From contig CAISZB010000317.1 of NCBI GenBank assembly GCA_903889845.1, positions 1 through 7,164 of the forward strand: a DNA stretch of 7,164 nt, read 5' to 3'. The position numbers and the translations under genes are program-made. The DNA comes from an uncultured Verrucomicrobium sp. (GTDB lineage: Bacteria; Verrucomicrobiota; Verrucomicrobiia; Methylacidiphilales; GAS474). Every line of letters starts with the position of its first letter. Within the stretch, counting starts at the first letter, position 1. The notes beneath the pieces are model-generated. The model was not told where the DNA came from, did not search any database, and saw only the letters and a program-made list of their open reading frames with translations. This document shows, piece after piece, positions 1 to 7,163 of the stretch.

Positions 1-127
1 CGCCGGAGATCTCGATCGGGGGTTTGGCGACATCGTCCTCGGTTTCAATCGCCGCGACCTCGATGTTCAGCATCGTGGCAAAAACTTCTCTGGCGGCGGC
101 GCGGGCAAAGGTCGATATGATATGCAC
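1..127 (-). CDS. CheX-like chemotaxis phosphatase-family protein (N-terminal fragment)
   Basis: Reading the minus strand from a GTG at 127 gives 42 codons without a stop before the window ends. The peptide has an amphipathic first helix with F7, A8, R13, E14, V15, F16, then T18-M19-L20 and I22-E23-V24, and later I38-E39-I40-S41-G42. This matches the start of CheX-type proteins, where a helix ending in a 'tML..E' motif leads into a strand ending in an 'I(S/T)G' turn. CheX proteins dephosphorylate CheY-P, and many relatives have unknown targets. The conserved helix carrying the catalytic E-x-x-N lies outside the window, so activity cannot be judged. The GTG start is supported by GGGAG (141-137) nine bases upstream. 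An in-frame ATG at 187 would add 20 residues but has poorer spacing. The gene diverges from the HDOD gene. The family call rests on a short stretch and is moderately sure. Confidence 0.55.
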   Translation of the reverse strand, partial: MHIISTFARAAAREVFATMLNIEVAAIETEDDVAKPPIEISG

Positions 128-311
128 TGGGGCGGACTCCCGGATTTTGAGTGTTCGGCGGCGGTTACTGAGGGTAGCACTTAGCATACCTCGTTCAGGG
201 AGTTCTAGTAAAATCGGGAGACGCGGAATCTTTCTCTTTTTTTACCTAGGCAATGCGCGCGCTTTGGTACATGGTTTTTGTCCGGAAAGCCTGATTGTTT
301 CTGTAAACCCG
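128..311. promoter_or_regulatory. Divergent intergenic region with candidate promoters
   Basis: This stretch separates the divergent CheX-like and HDOD genes and is visibly richer in A/T than its surroundings, especially 200-300. On the minus strand, TTTACT (212-207) and TATGCT (188-183) are separated by 18 bases. Each matches four of six sigma-70 consensus bases, and they would place transcription start near 177, about 50 bases before the GTG at 127. On the plus strand, TAAAAT (209-214) matches five of six -10 bases but has no good -35 partner. The two candidates overlap, so the promoters could compete. A run of seven T follows at 235-241 with no stem before it. Box positions are read by eye and are only suggestive. 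Confidence 0.35.
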
Positions 312-1241
312 ATGGAAAAAGCGCCATCCCAGCCGCCGAGTCAGCCCCCGATTTACGAGCTGATTTCCGACCCGAAGGCCAGCCAGGTGCTGCCCTCCCT
401 GGGAGCCATCGTGAAGCAGCTCCAGCACCTCACGGCCAGCCCCCGGACGACGATCCAGGAGATCACCGCGCTGATCCGGGCCGACCAAAGCCTGACGGCG
501 AAACTGCTGCGCCTCTCCAACTCCGCCTTCTACGCCCCGGTCGAGCCGATCCTCCACATCGACGAGGCGGTGGTCTTCCTGGGCCTCAATCAGGTGCGCA
601 ACGCGATCCTGACGGCCCGCCTGATCGAGGCGACGGCCCCGATCCCGGAGGCGCTCCTCACGTGGCGCGACTTTTGGCTTCACGAGGTGGCCGTGGCGAT
701 CACGTTGCAGCATCTCTCGGGCTATATGCGGGAGCCGCGGATGACCGACGAGGCCTATTACGTCATGGGCCTCTTCCACGATATCGGGAAGTTGGCCCTC
801 GCGATCCTCGCGCCGGAGCTGTTCAAAAAGATCCTGGAGGAGACGGCGGCGCAGCGCGGGGAAATCTCCCCGGTGGAGATCGAGATCGCGGGGCTGAACC
901 ACGCCAGCATCGGGGCCTGGTACCTGCAGCAGCAGGGCCTCCCGCCCTCGCTCTACGAGGCGATCCGGCTCCACCACTCGTGGAGCTACAGCCCCGGGCC
1001 GGTCGAGGAGGCGGCGATGATTTCCCTGGCCGATCAGCTGGTCCACCTCTTCCGGATCGGCGCCTCCGGCACGTACTTCCCGCCCGATTGGAACCCGGGG
1101 GAGTCGCCCGAGTGGCTGGTCTACCGCGAAGGCGCGAACAACCTCGCGCCGCGCTGGCCCGATCTGGTCCTGGAGACGTGGCACAAGGTGAAGCACGTGC
1201 CCGCGATTTTCGATAGTTTGAATTTTGGCGGGGAGGGTTGA
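312..1241 (+). CDS. HDOD domain-containing protein
   Basis: This 309-residue cytoplasmic protein consists mainly of one HDOD domain, a catalytically uncertain relative of the HD hydrolases found in bacterial signalling, chemotaxis and stress regulators. After a proline-rich start, residues about 23-75 form the characteristic first part (L27-P28, then D58, S60, L66 and S69-N70-S71-A72-F73-Y74). The second part has H124, H156-D157-I-G-K160, N196-H197, L210-P211 and H221-H222, then A240-D241. The HD metal-site residues therefore look intact, whereas many HDOD proteins have lost some of them. There is no receiver, GGDEF or EAL domain, so it is the stand-alone type. I start it at ATG 312. The frame stays open upstream to 24, but that extension overlaps the CheX-like gene and has no family character. 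No clear ribosome-binding site precedes 312. Output and partner are unknown. Confidence 0.85.
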   Translation: MEKAPSQPPSQPPIYELISDPKASQVLPSLGAIVKQLQHLTASPRTTIQEITALIRADQSLTAKLLRLSNSAFYAPVEPILHIDEAVVFLGLNQVRNAILTARLIEATAPIPEALLTWRDFWLHEVAVAITLQHLSGYMREPRMTDEAYYVMGLFHDIGKLALAILAPELFKKILEETAAQRGEISPVEIEIAGLNHASIGAWYLQQQGLPPSLYEAIRLHHSWSYSPGPVEEAAMISLADQLVHLFRIGASGTYFPPDWNPGESPEWLVYREGANNLAPRWPDLVLETWHKVKHVPAIFDSLNFGGEG

Positions 1242-1343
1242 GGGGGGGCCGAAGGGCCGCACCCACAACCCCGCCCAATAAACGCCCATCTTCCGCCAAC
1301 CCACGCGGCGTAGGGGTATTGGAACCAAGCTTAAATTGGCGTC
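1242..1343. other. Intergenic region with a GC-rich repeat motif
   Basis: This 102-base gap separates the HDOD gene and malic enzyme. Just after the HDOD stop it carries G-rich sequence and a small GGCC-GAAG-GGCC hairpin (1247-1258) without a T-run, so it is at best a weak terminator. The reverse complement of 1249-1264 matches 7066-7081 at 15 of 16 bases. Before malic enzyme, the run around 1331-1337 is AT-rich and could hold a -10 element (TTAAAT at 1331), but no -35 partner or Shine-Dalgarno sequence is visible. Confidence 0.4.
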
Positions 1344-2951
1344 ATGAGCAACCGTACCGGCATCGATATTTTGCGCGATCCCTTCCTGAATAAGGGAACC
1401 ACCTTCACCGCCAAGGAGCGGGATACACTGAAATTGCGCGGCCTGCTACCGCCCCGCGTCCATTCCACCGAGGAACAGATGGGCCGCGTCCTCAGCAACC
1501 TGCGCGGCAAGGCGACCAACCTGGAACGCTACGTCTTCCTCAACGGCCTCCTGGGCCGCAACGTCGACCTCTTCTACCGCCTGGCCCTCGAAAACATCGA
1601 GGAAATCATGCCCCTGATCTACACGCCCACCGTCGGCAAGGCGTGCCAGGAATACGGCTCCATCTTCCGCCGCCCGAACGGCCTCTATATCTCCCTCGAA
1701 GACGCGGGCCACATCGAGGAAATCCTCCAGAATTGGCCCCACAAGGACGTCCGCGTCATCGTCGTCACCGACGGCGAGCGCATCCTCGGCCTCGGCGACC
1801 TGGGCAGCAACGGCATGGGCATCCCCGTCGGAAAGCTCTCCCTCTACACCGCCTGCGCCGGCATCCACCCCTCCCAGACCCTCCCGATCACGATCGACGT
1901 CGGCACGGAGAACCCGAAGCTCCTGGCCGACCCCCTCTACCTCGGCCTCCAGCAGCACCGCGTCCGCGGCGAGGCCTACGACGCCCTCATCGCCGAGTTC
2001 ATGAAGGCCGCCCAGAAGGTCTTCCCGAATATCCTCATCCAGTTCGAGGACTTCGCCAACCAGAACGCCTTCCGCCTCCTGGAGCACTACCAGGACAAGG
2101 CCTGCACCTTCAACGACGACATCCAGGGCACTGCTTCCGTCGCCCTGGCCGGACTCTACTCCGCCCTCCGCGTCACGGGCGGGAAGATGGAAGAACAGCG
2201 CCTCCTCTTCTTCGGCGCGGGCGAAGCCGGTACCGGCATCGCCGAACTGGCCGTGGAGGCCATGGTGAAGGACGGCGTGCCCGAGGCGAAGGCCCTGGCC
2301 CGCTGCTGGTTCATCGACTCGAAGGGCCTCGTCACGAAGGGCCGCCCCGGCCTCGCGGGCCACAAGCTCCGCTTCGCCGTCGATCACGCCCCGCTCTCCG
2401 GCAACCTGGAAATCGTCGAGGCCCTCAAGCCGACGGCGATCATCGGCGTCTCCGGCCAGCCCAACACCTTCACGAAGGAAATCCTCAAGAAGATGGCCGA
2501 GTACAACGCCCGGCCGATCGTCTTCGCCCTCTCCAACCCGACCTCCCAGGCCGAATGCACGGCGGAGCAGGCGTACGTCGAGACCGACGGCAAGGCCGTC
2601 TTCGCCAGCGGCAGCCCGTTCGACCCCGTGACCTTCAAGGGGCAGACCTTCGTCCCCGGGCAGGGGAACAACGCCTACATCTTCCCGGGCGTCGGCCTCG
2701 GCGTCGTCGCCGTGAAGAGCCGCCGGGTGAACAGCACGATGTTCCTGACCGCCGCGAAGACCCTCGCCCAGCTCGTCTCCGAGGAAGACCTGGCCAAGGG
2801 CCGGATCTACCCCTCGCTGAAGATGATCCGGAAGGTCTCCCTGGCGATCGCCGTCGCCGTCGCCGAAGTCGCCTACGCCCAGGGCCTGGCCGACGAAAAG
2901 CGGCCCGCCGACCTCTCCGCCTTCATCCAGGCGAAGATGTACCAGCCCTAA
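1344..2951 (+). CDS. Malic enzyme, large (MaeA/eukaryotic-like) form; NAD(P)-dependent
   Basis: This cytosolic enzyme oxidatively decarboxylates malate to pyruvate and CO2, reducing NAD+ or NADP+. It links the TCA cycle to pyruvate and can supply NADPH. The 535-residue length and full collinearity fit the large-form family shared by animals, plants and E. coli MaeA. Visible landmarks are the catalytic tyrosine in L91-I-Y93-T-P-T-V-G, the G150-D-L-G-S-N-G-M-G-I-P-V-G-K164-L-S motif with the catalytic lysine, and metal ligands E235-D236 (QFED) and D259 (FNDD). The Rossmann loop is G291-A-G-E-A-G-T-G. Later conserved blocks include S397-N-P-T-S, F420-A-S-G-S-P-F and G440-N-N-A-Y. The second strand of the nucleotide domain ends D325-S326-K327 and K341 follows, a combination typical of NADP-type members. 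No Shine-Dalgarno sequence is evident. An intrinsic terminator follows the stop, so it is probably transcribed alone. Confidence 0.96.
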   Translation: MSNRTGIDILRDPFLNKGTTFTAKERDTLKLRGLLPPRVHSTEEQMGRVLSNLRGKATNLERYVFLNGLLGRNVDLFYRLALENIEEIMPLIYTPTVGKACQEYGSIFRRPNGLYISLEDAGHIEEILQNWPHKDVRVIVVTDGERILGLGDLGSNGMGIPVGKLSLYTACAGIHPSQTLPITIDVGTENPKLLADPLYLGLQQHRVRGEAYDALIAEFMKAAQKVFPNILIQFEDFANQNAFRLLEHYQDKACTFNDDIQGTASVALAGLYSALRVTGGKMEEQRLLFFGAGEAGTGIAELAVEAMVKDGVPEAKALARCWFIDSKGLVTKGRPGLAGHKLRFAVDHAPLSGNLEIVEALKPTAIIGVSGQPNTFTKEILKKMAEYNARPIVFALSNPTSQAECTAEQAYVETDGKAVFASGSPFDPVTFKGQTFVPGQGNNAYIFPGVGLGVVAVKSRRVNSTMFLTAAKTLAQLVSEEDLAKGRIYPSLKMIRKVSLAIAVAVAEVAYAQGLADEKRPADLSAFIQAKMYQP

Positions 2952-2972
2952 GCTCTAACGGCTGAAATCACG

Positions 2973-3009
2973 ACGCCGCGCCAGCCCTGCTGGCGCGGCG
3001 TTTTGTTTT
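2973..3009 (+). terminator. Rho-independent terminator after malic enzyme
   Basis: A perfect 13-bp stem pairs 2973-2985 with 2989-3001 around a CCT loop. It is almost entirely G/C with one interior A-T pair and an A-T pair at the base, and is followed by TTTTGTTTT. It lies 21 bases after the malic enzyme stop codon and cleanly separates that gene from the four-gene block downstream. The reverse orientation has no equivalent T-run at its other side, so it should act on plus-strand transcripts. Confidence 0.93.
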
Positions 3010-3023
3010 CCCTCCGAGGTGGC

Positions 3024-3053
3024 TTGAATCCCGAGAGAAGAGATCGCTACGAT
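3024..3053 (+). promoter_or_regulatory. Candidate sigma-70-type promoter for the esterase gene
   Basis: TTGAAT (3024-3029) and TACGAT (3048-3053) are separated by 18 bases, and each matches four of six consensus bases. Transcription would begin near 3060, giving a leader of about 12 bases to ATG 3072 or about 33 bases to ATG 3093. It sits directly after the malic enzyme terminator, where a new promoter is needed. The spacer contains a 13-base stretch at 3035-3047 resembling one copy of the 14-bp repeat found upstream of the reductase gene. Confidence 0.4.
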
Positions 3054-3071
3054 ACCGCACCCCCCCGATCG

Positions 3072-4601
3072 ATGAACCTGAGAGATAAAGCGATGACATG
3101 GATTGCGAGCACGATTCTGGCCGCCGCCACCACTACCGGAACCTGCGCCGACTCGTCCGACAATGACGGCGTGGCCGCGATCAAGGCGCTCACCCTCGAC
3201 GGGGGAACGATCGTCTCGGCCGTGCACGACACCGCCCCGACGGTGACGACCCCGGACGGGAAAACCTTCGACAACCTGCAGCCCCGGACGATTGTCAAAA
3301 TCGTCCTCAACCCGGCCAAGGGTTCCAACATCAACGTCGAGATCTGGCTGCCCGACGCCACAAAGTGGAACGGTCGCTTCCTCGGCCTCGGCAACGGGGG
3401 CTCCGCCGGAAGCATCAACTCCATGGGCCTCTCCGGACCGGCGGCGGGAGGGACCGCCGTCGCCACCACCGACATGGGCACCGCGCCGAATTCCGATTCC
3501 GGCGTCGGGAATCCGGAGGTCTGGAAGGACTTTGGCTTCCGCGCCACCCACCTGATGACCGTCGTGGCGAAACAGGTCATCAAGGCCTACTACGGCAAGG
3601 ATCCCTCCTATTCCTATTTCAACGGCGGCTCGACCGGCGGCCAACAGGCCCTCCAGGAAGCCCAGCGTTATCCCGCCGATTACGACGGCATCGTCGCGAA
3701 CATCCCCGCGCACTGCCGGACGCCCCTCCACGCCTATTTCCTGTGGAACGACCAGATCCTCCACAAATGCCCCTTCACCGAATCCCAGGAGAAAAACGTC
3801 ATCGCCGCCGGGGTCGAATACATGGCCTCCCGGGAAGTCCCGGTCCTGGCCGGAAAAATGATCTCCGACCCGCGCTGCGACGCCAAGGACATCGAGGCCG
3901 TCATCGCCCTGGCGATGCAGAAGGACCCGACCCTCACCCCGGCCCATGCCGAGGCACTGCGGAAGCTCTTCGACGGCCCCCGGAGCACCCTCACCGGGGA
4001 GCGCATTTTCAACGGCATCCCGTTCGGAAGCTCGCTGAGTGCGGCGCACAACCATCTCTATCTGTTCAAATGGGTCTTCGGGGCGAACAAGGCTCTGGCC
4101 GACATCGATTTCGGCAAGGACATCGACACGTACACGGCGACGCTCGGCCCCTATCTCAACGCGGAGAACCCCGACCTGACCGCCTTCGCCGAGCGGGGCG
4201 GCAAGCTGATCATGCAATCCGGCGCCGCCGACTCCGTCGTCCCCTACCACGCCACGCTCGATTATTACGAGCGGGTCGTTGAGAAGTTCGGGGGGCTGGA
4301 AAAAGTCCAGGCGTTCTGCAAATTTTATATCATCCCGGGCATGCCGCACGGCGGCGGGCCGCTGAACAACGTGCCGAGCCTGCTAAACCTCGTCGTCCAA
4401 TGGCGGGAAAAAGGGGTCGCGCCCGACGTCCTCCAGGCGCGCCGCGTCATCGACGGGAAAACCGAATTGGAGGTCCCCATCTACCCCTATCCGGCCAAGG
4501 CATCCTGGGACGCCGCCACCTCCACCTTCAAGCCGATCGACGGCCCCCGTGGCGGCGTCGAGCGCGTCGCGGAACGGTTCCGGCCCGCGGCAGCGGAGTA
4601 G
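3072..4601 (+). CDS. Tannase/feruloyl esterase family alpha/beta hydrolase, exported
   Basis: This 509-residue protein belongs to the tannase/feruloyl esterase family, serine hydrolases that cleave esters of phenolic acids and other substrates. Residues 1-26 look like a Sec signal peptide: R4 and K6, a hydrophobic stretch W10-A19, and likely cleavage after A26. The mature enzyme is therefore probably periplasmic or secreted. The nucleophile is S187 in N184-G-G-S-T-G-G190, the acid is D387 in G384-A-A-D-S, and the base is H426 in P422-G-M-P-H-G-G-G. A glycine-rich loop, L107-G-N-G-G-S-A-G113, fits the oxyanion region. Unusually, G186 and G427 replace the two cysteines that in characterised members form a disulfide beside Ser and His. 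I chose ATG 3072 because it gives a charged signal n-region. ATG 3093, with GAGAG eight bases upstream, is an alternative. A TTG at 3003 lies inside the terminator T-run and is rejected. Substrate is unknown. Confidence 0.87.
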   Translation: MNLRDKAMTWIASTILAAATTTGTCADSSDNDGVAAIKALTLDGGTIVSAVHDTAPTVTTPDGKTFDNLQPRTIVKIVLNPAKGSNINVEIWLPDATKWNGRFLGLGNGGSAGSINSMGLSGPAAGGTAVATTDMGTAPNSDSGVGNPEVWKDFGFRATHLMTVVAKQVIKAYYGKDPSYSYFNGGSTGGQQALQEAQRYPADYDGIVANIPAHCRTPLHAYFLWNDQILHKCPFTESQEKNVIAAGVEYMASREVPVLAGKMISDPRCDAKDIEAVIALAMQKDPTLTPAHAEALRKLFDGPRSTLTGERIFNGIPFGSSLSAAHNHLYLFKWVFGANKALADIDFGKDIDTYTATLGPYLNAENPDLTAFAERGGKLIMQSGAADSVVPYHATLDYYERVVEKFGGLEKVQAFCKFYIIPGMPHGGGPLNNVPSLLNLVVQWREKGVAPDVLQARRVIDGKTELEVPIYPYPAKASWDAATSTFKPIDGPRGGVERVAERFRPAAAE

Positions 4602-4616
4602 CCGCGACTCTCCCTC

Positions 4617-5519
4617 ATGCCCATCCCCGAAAGTACATCGGCCGAGGGCCTTGAGCAGTACGTCGGGGGGAAATGCCTCGTCGCCGGACGCGGCAAGGCG
4701 TGGCGGGAGGTCAAAGCCTCGCTCTTCGCGATGCCCTCCACCCAGGGGATCGAGAATCTCCCCTCGATCAACGAACCGGCCCTGATGTGGATGACCTCCG
4801 GCGAGGTCGAGATCCGGGAGCGGGAAACCGGCGGCCCGTGGGTGACGACCCGGGTGAAGAAAGGGTCCTTCTTCCTCACCGTGGCGGGAGCGCCCTACGA
4901 TTGCAGCTGGAAGACCCTCACCCCGGTGCCGTTCGAATTCATGCTCGTCCTCCTGGGGCTGCCCCTCCTGCAGCGCGCGCTGGAGGAAGTCTTCGGGGCC
5001 GGCGCTCCCGCCCGGCTGCGCGACGTCTCCGGCTTCAACGACGACGCCCTCGACCCGCTGATGGAGTCCCTGCGCAGGGAGTTGCTGCGCCGGAAAGCCA
5101 GCCCCCTCTTCGTACAGGGCGTCGCCCAGGCCATCGCGGTCCATCTGGCCCGAAACTATGCGGAGACAACCGCGGACAACCGCCGCGCGAGCCCCTCCCT
5201 GCCCGGCTACAAGCTGCGCCGGATCACCGACTGGATGGCCGCGCACCTGGACGAGGAGGTCAACCTCGACCAACTGGCCGCCCGGGCGGGACTGAGCAAG
5301 TTCCACTTCCACCGCCTCTTCAAAAGCGCCCTGGGGGTTTCCCCCTCGCATTACCACCTCACGCTGCGGATGGACGCCGCGCGGCGCCTGCTGCGCGAGA
5401 CGAAGAAGAGCGTCGTGACCGTGGCCCTCGACGTCGGCTACGCGAATCCCAGCCACTTCGCGCAACTCTTCCGGCGGGAGACCGGCCTCTCCCCGAGCGA
5501 CTACCGGCGCCAGCGCTGA
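4617..5519 (+). CDS. AraC-family transcriptional regulator
   Basis: This 300-residue DNA-binding regulator has the standard AraC arrangement. Residues about 15-125 are a beta-rich, cupin-like effector domain (P54-A-L-M-W-M-T-S-G-E, then G83-S-F-F-L and P93-Y-D-C). A helical linker follows. The C-terminal domain at about 200-298 holds two helix-turn-helix units: L218-A-A-R-A-G-L-S-K-F-H-F-H-R-L-F, and V267-A-L-D-V-G-Y-A-N-P-S-H-F-A-Q-L-F ending in the family signature G290-L-S-P-S-D-Y-R. The gene begins 15 bp after the esterase stop, so the two are probably co-transcribed. No good Shine-Dalgarno sequence is seen, and the nearest GGAG is 18 bases away. A tandem 14-bp repeat immediately after the gene is a likely binding site. 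From this context I infer local control of the reductase and cupin. The ligand is unknown. Confidence 0.93.
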   Translation: MPIPESTSAEGLEQYVGGKCLVAGRGKAWREVKASLFAMPSTQGIENLPSINEPALMWMTSGEVEIRERETGGPWVTTRVKKGSFFLTVAGAPYDCSWKTLTPVPFEFMLVLLGLPLLQRALEEVFGAGAPARLRDVSGFNDDALDPLMESLRRELLRRKASPLFVQGVAQAIAVHLARNYAETTADNRRASPSLPGYKLRRITDWMAAHLDEEVNLDQLAARAGLSKFHFHRLFKSALGVSPSHYHLTLRMDAARRLLRETKKSVVTVALDVGYANPSHFAQLFRRETGLSPSDYRRQR

Positions 5520-5533
5520 ACCGGACAACCGGT
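5520..5533. repeat. Short inverted repeat after the AraC-family gene
   Basis: ACCGG (5520-5524) and CCGGT (5529-5533) form a five-base stem with an ACAA loop directly after the regulator stop codon. Only three T follow, so it is too weak to call a terminator. It could also be an extra recognition element next to the direct repeats. Confidence 0.3.
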
Positions 5534-5537
5534 GTTT

Positions 5538-6616
<1,079 letters not shown>

Positions 6617-6652
6617 CGACCTCTAATCATTCCCCTCAACCCAAAACCCATT

Positions 6653-7048
6653 ATGGAAATCAAACGCAACGGCACGCAGCCTTCCGGCAAAGGCCCCGCC
6701 GACTGGTTCACCGGCACGGTACGCATCGACCCCCTCTTCCAGTCGCCCGCCCCGGCCCGGGCGATCGGCGCCAGCGTCACCTTCGAGCCCGGCGCCCGGA
6801 CAGCCTGGCACACCCACCCCCTGGGCCAGACCCTGGTCGTGACGGCGGGCTGCGGCCAGGCCCAACGCTGGGGCGGCCCGATCGAGCCGCTCCGCCCGGG
6901 CGACGTCGTCTGGTTCCCGCCCGGCGAAAAGCACTGGCACGGAGCCGCGCCCACCACGGCGCTGACCCACATCACCATCCAGGAACCCCTCGACGGCAAG
7001 GTCGTCGACTGGCTGGAACACGTCAGCGAGGAACAGTACCGGGGGTGA
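6653..7048 (+). CDS. Mn-type cupin, hydroxynitrile lyase-like (GtHNL family)
   Basis: This 131-residue single-domain cupin is very similar along its length to the small manganese-dependent (R)-hydroxynitrile lyases such as that of Granulicella tundricola, as I remember that sequence. Shared features are the W18[11 protein letters not shown] start, F44[15 protein letters not shown], and P82[15 protein letters not shown]. The metal ligands of that enzyme, H53, H55, Q59 and H94, are all present at the same numbers. Active-site residues A40, V42, H96, H106 and Q110 are also kept. Those lyases reversibly split cyanohydrins into aldehyde and cyanide in vitro, but the physiological role of the family is not established. 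Many relatives are annotated simply as cupin proteins. Neighbouring reductase and regulator genes suggest a role in aldehyde or aromatic metabolism. No Shine-Dalgarno sequence is visible before the start. Confidence 0.88.
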   Translation: MEIKRNGTQPSGKGPADWFTGTVRIDPLFQSPAPARAIGASVTFEPGARTAWHTHPLGQTLVVTAGCGQAQRWGGPIEPLRPGDVVWFPPGEKHWHGAAPTTALTHITIQEPLDGKVVDWLEHVSEEQYRG

Positions 7049-7067
7049 GGGGGGCGCGAGGTAATGG

Positions 7068-7091
7068 GTACGGCCCTTCGGGGCCGGGTAC
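7068..7091 (+). repeat. UUCG-loop hairpin with repeat motif
   Basis: CGGCCC (7071-7076) pairs with GGGCCG (7081-7086) around TTCG, the exceptionally stable C(UUCG)G tetraloop arrangement. GTA (7068-7070) can extend the stem with TAC (7089-7091) across a two-base bulge. It begins 19 bases after the cupin stop codon. A related sequence in opposite orientation occurs at 1249-1264, after the HDOD gene, so it may belong to a family of intergenic repeats or 3'-end hairpins. Confidence 0.55.
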
Positions 7092-7142
7092 AATCGCTTC
7101 GCTTCCCTGTACAGCTGGAGGCGATCCGCGCGTTTGAACGAA

Positions 7143-7163
7143 TGGAGGGCGTGCCGCCCTCCA
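7143..7163. repeat. Perfect 8-bp inverted repeat at window edge
   Basis: TGGAGGGC (7143-7150) and GCCCTCCA (7156-7163) are exact reverse complements separated by GTGCC. The structure is one base from the end of the window, so whether a T-run or further repeat follows cannot be seen. It may be part of an interspersed palindromic element or a terminator for a neighbouring gene. Confidence 0.55.

Noticed and set aside
24..311. Upstream in-frame extension of the HDOD gene (96 extra residues)
   Set aside because: The extension is low-complexity, rich in S/A/R and unlike the family, and overlaps the CheX-like gene and its promoter region. The HDOD domain is complete from ATG 312.
246..1328. 360-codon open frame on the minus strand
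   Set aside because: It mirrors the HDOD gene. The translation is Arg/Asp/Leu-biased without motifs, and it would run into the divergent promoter region.
1319..1339. TTGG-CCAA-TTGG symmetry before malic enzyme as an operator
   Set aside because: Four-base arms in an AT-rich patch are easily due to chance, and no regulator gene is associated.
1643..2965. 440-codon open frame in another plus frame across malic enzyme
   Set aside because: Extremely Arg/Pro-rich shadow of the malic enzyme gene.
3003..3071. TTG start for the esterase gene at 3003
   Set aside because: It lies in the T-run of the malic enzyme terminator and upstream of the likely transcription start. The added residues would spoil the signal peptide.
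3082..3149. Lipoprotein signal for the esterase (Cys25)
   Set aside because: Residues before C25 are T-G-T and do not match the L-(A/S)-(G/A)-C lipobox. A conventional cleavage site after A26 fits better.
2955..4349. 464-codon open frame on the minus strand
   Set aside because: It is antisense to the esterase gene and crosses the terminator. The translation is Gly/Val/Arg/Asp-rich with no family motifs, a by-product of G/C-ending codons on the plus strand.
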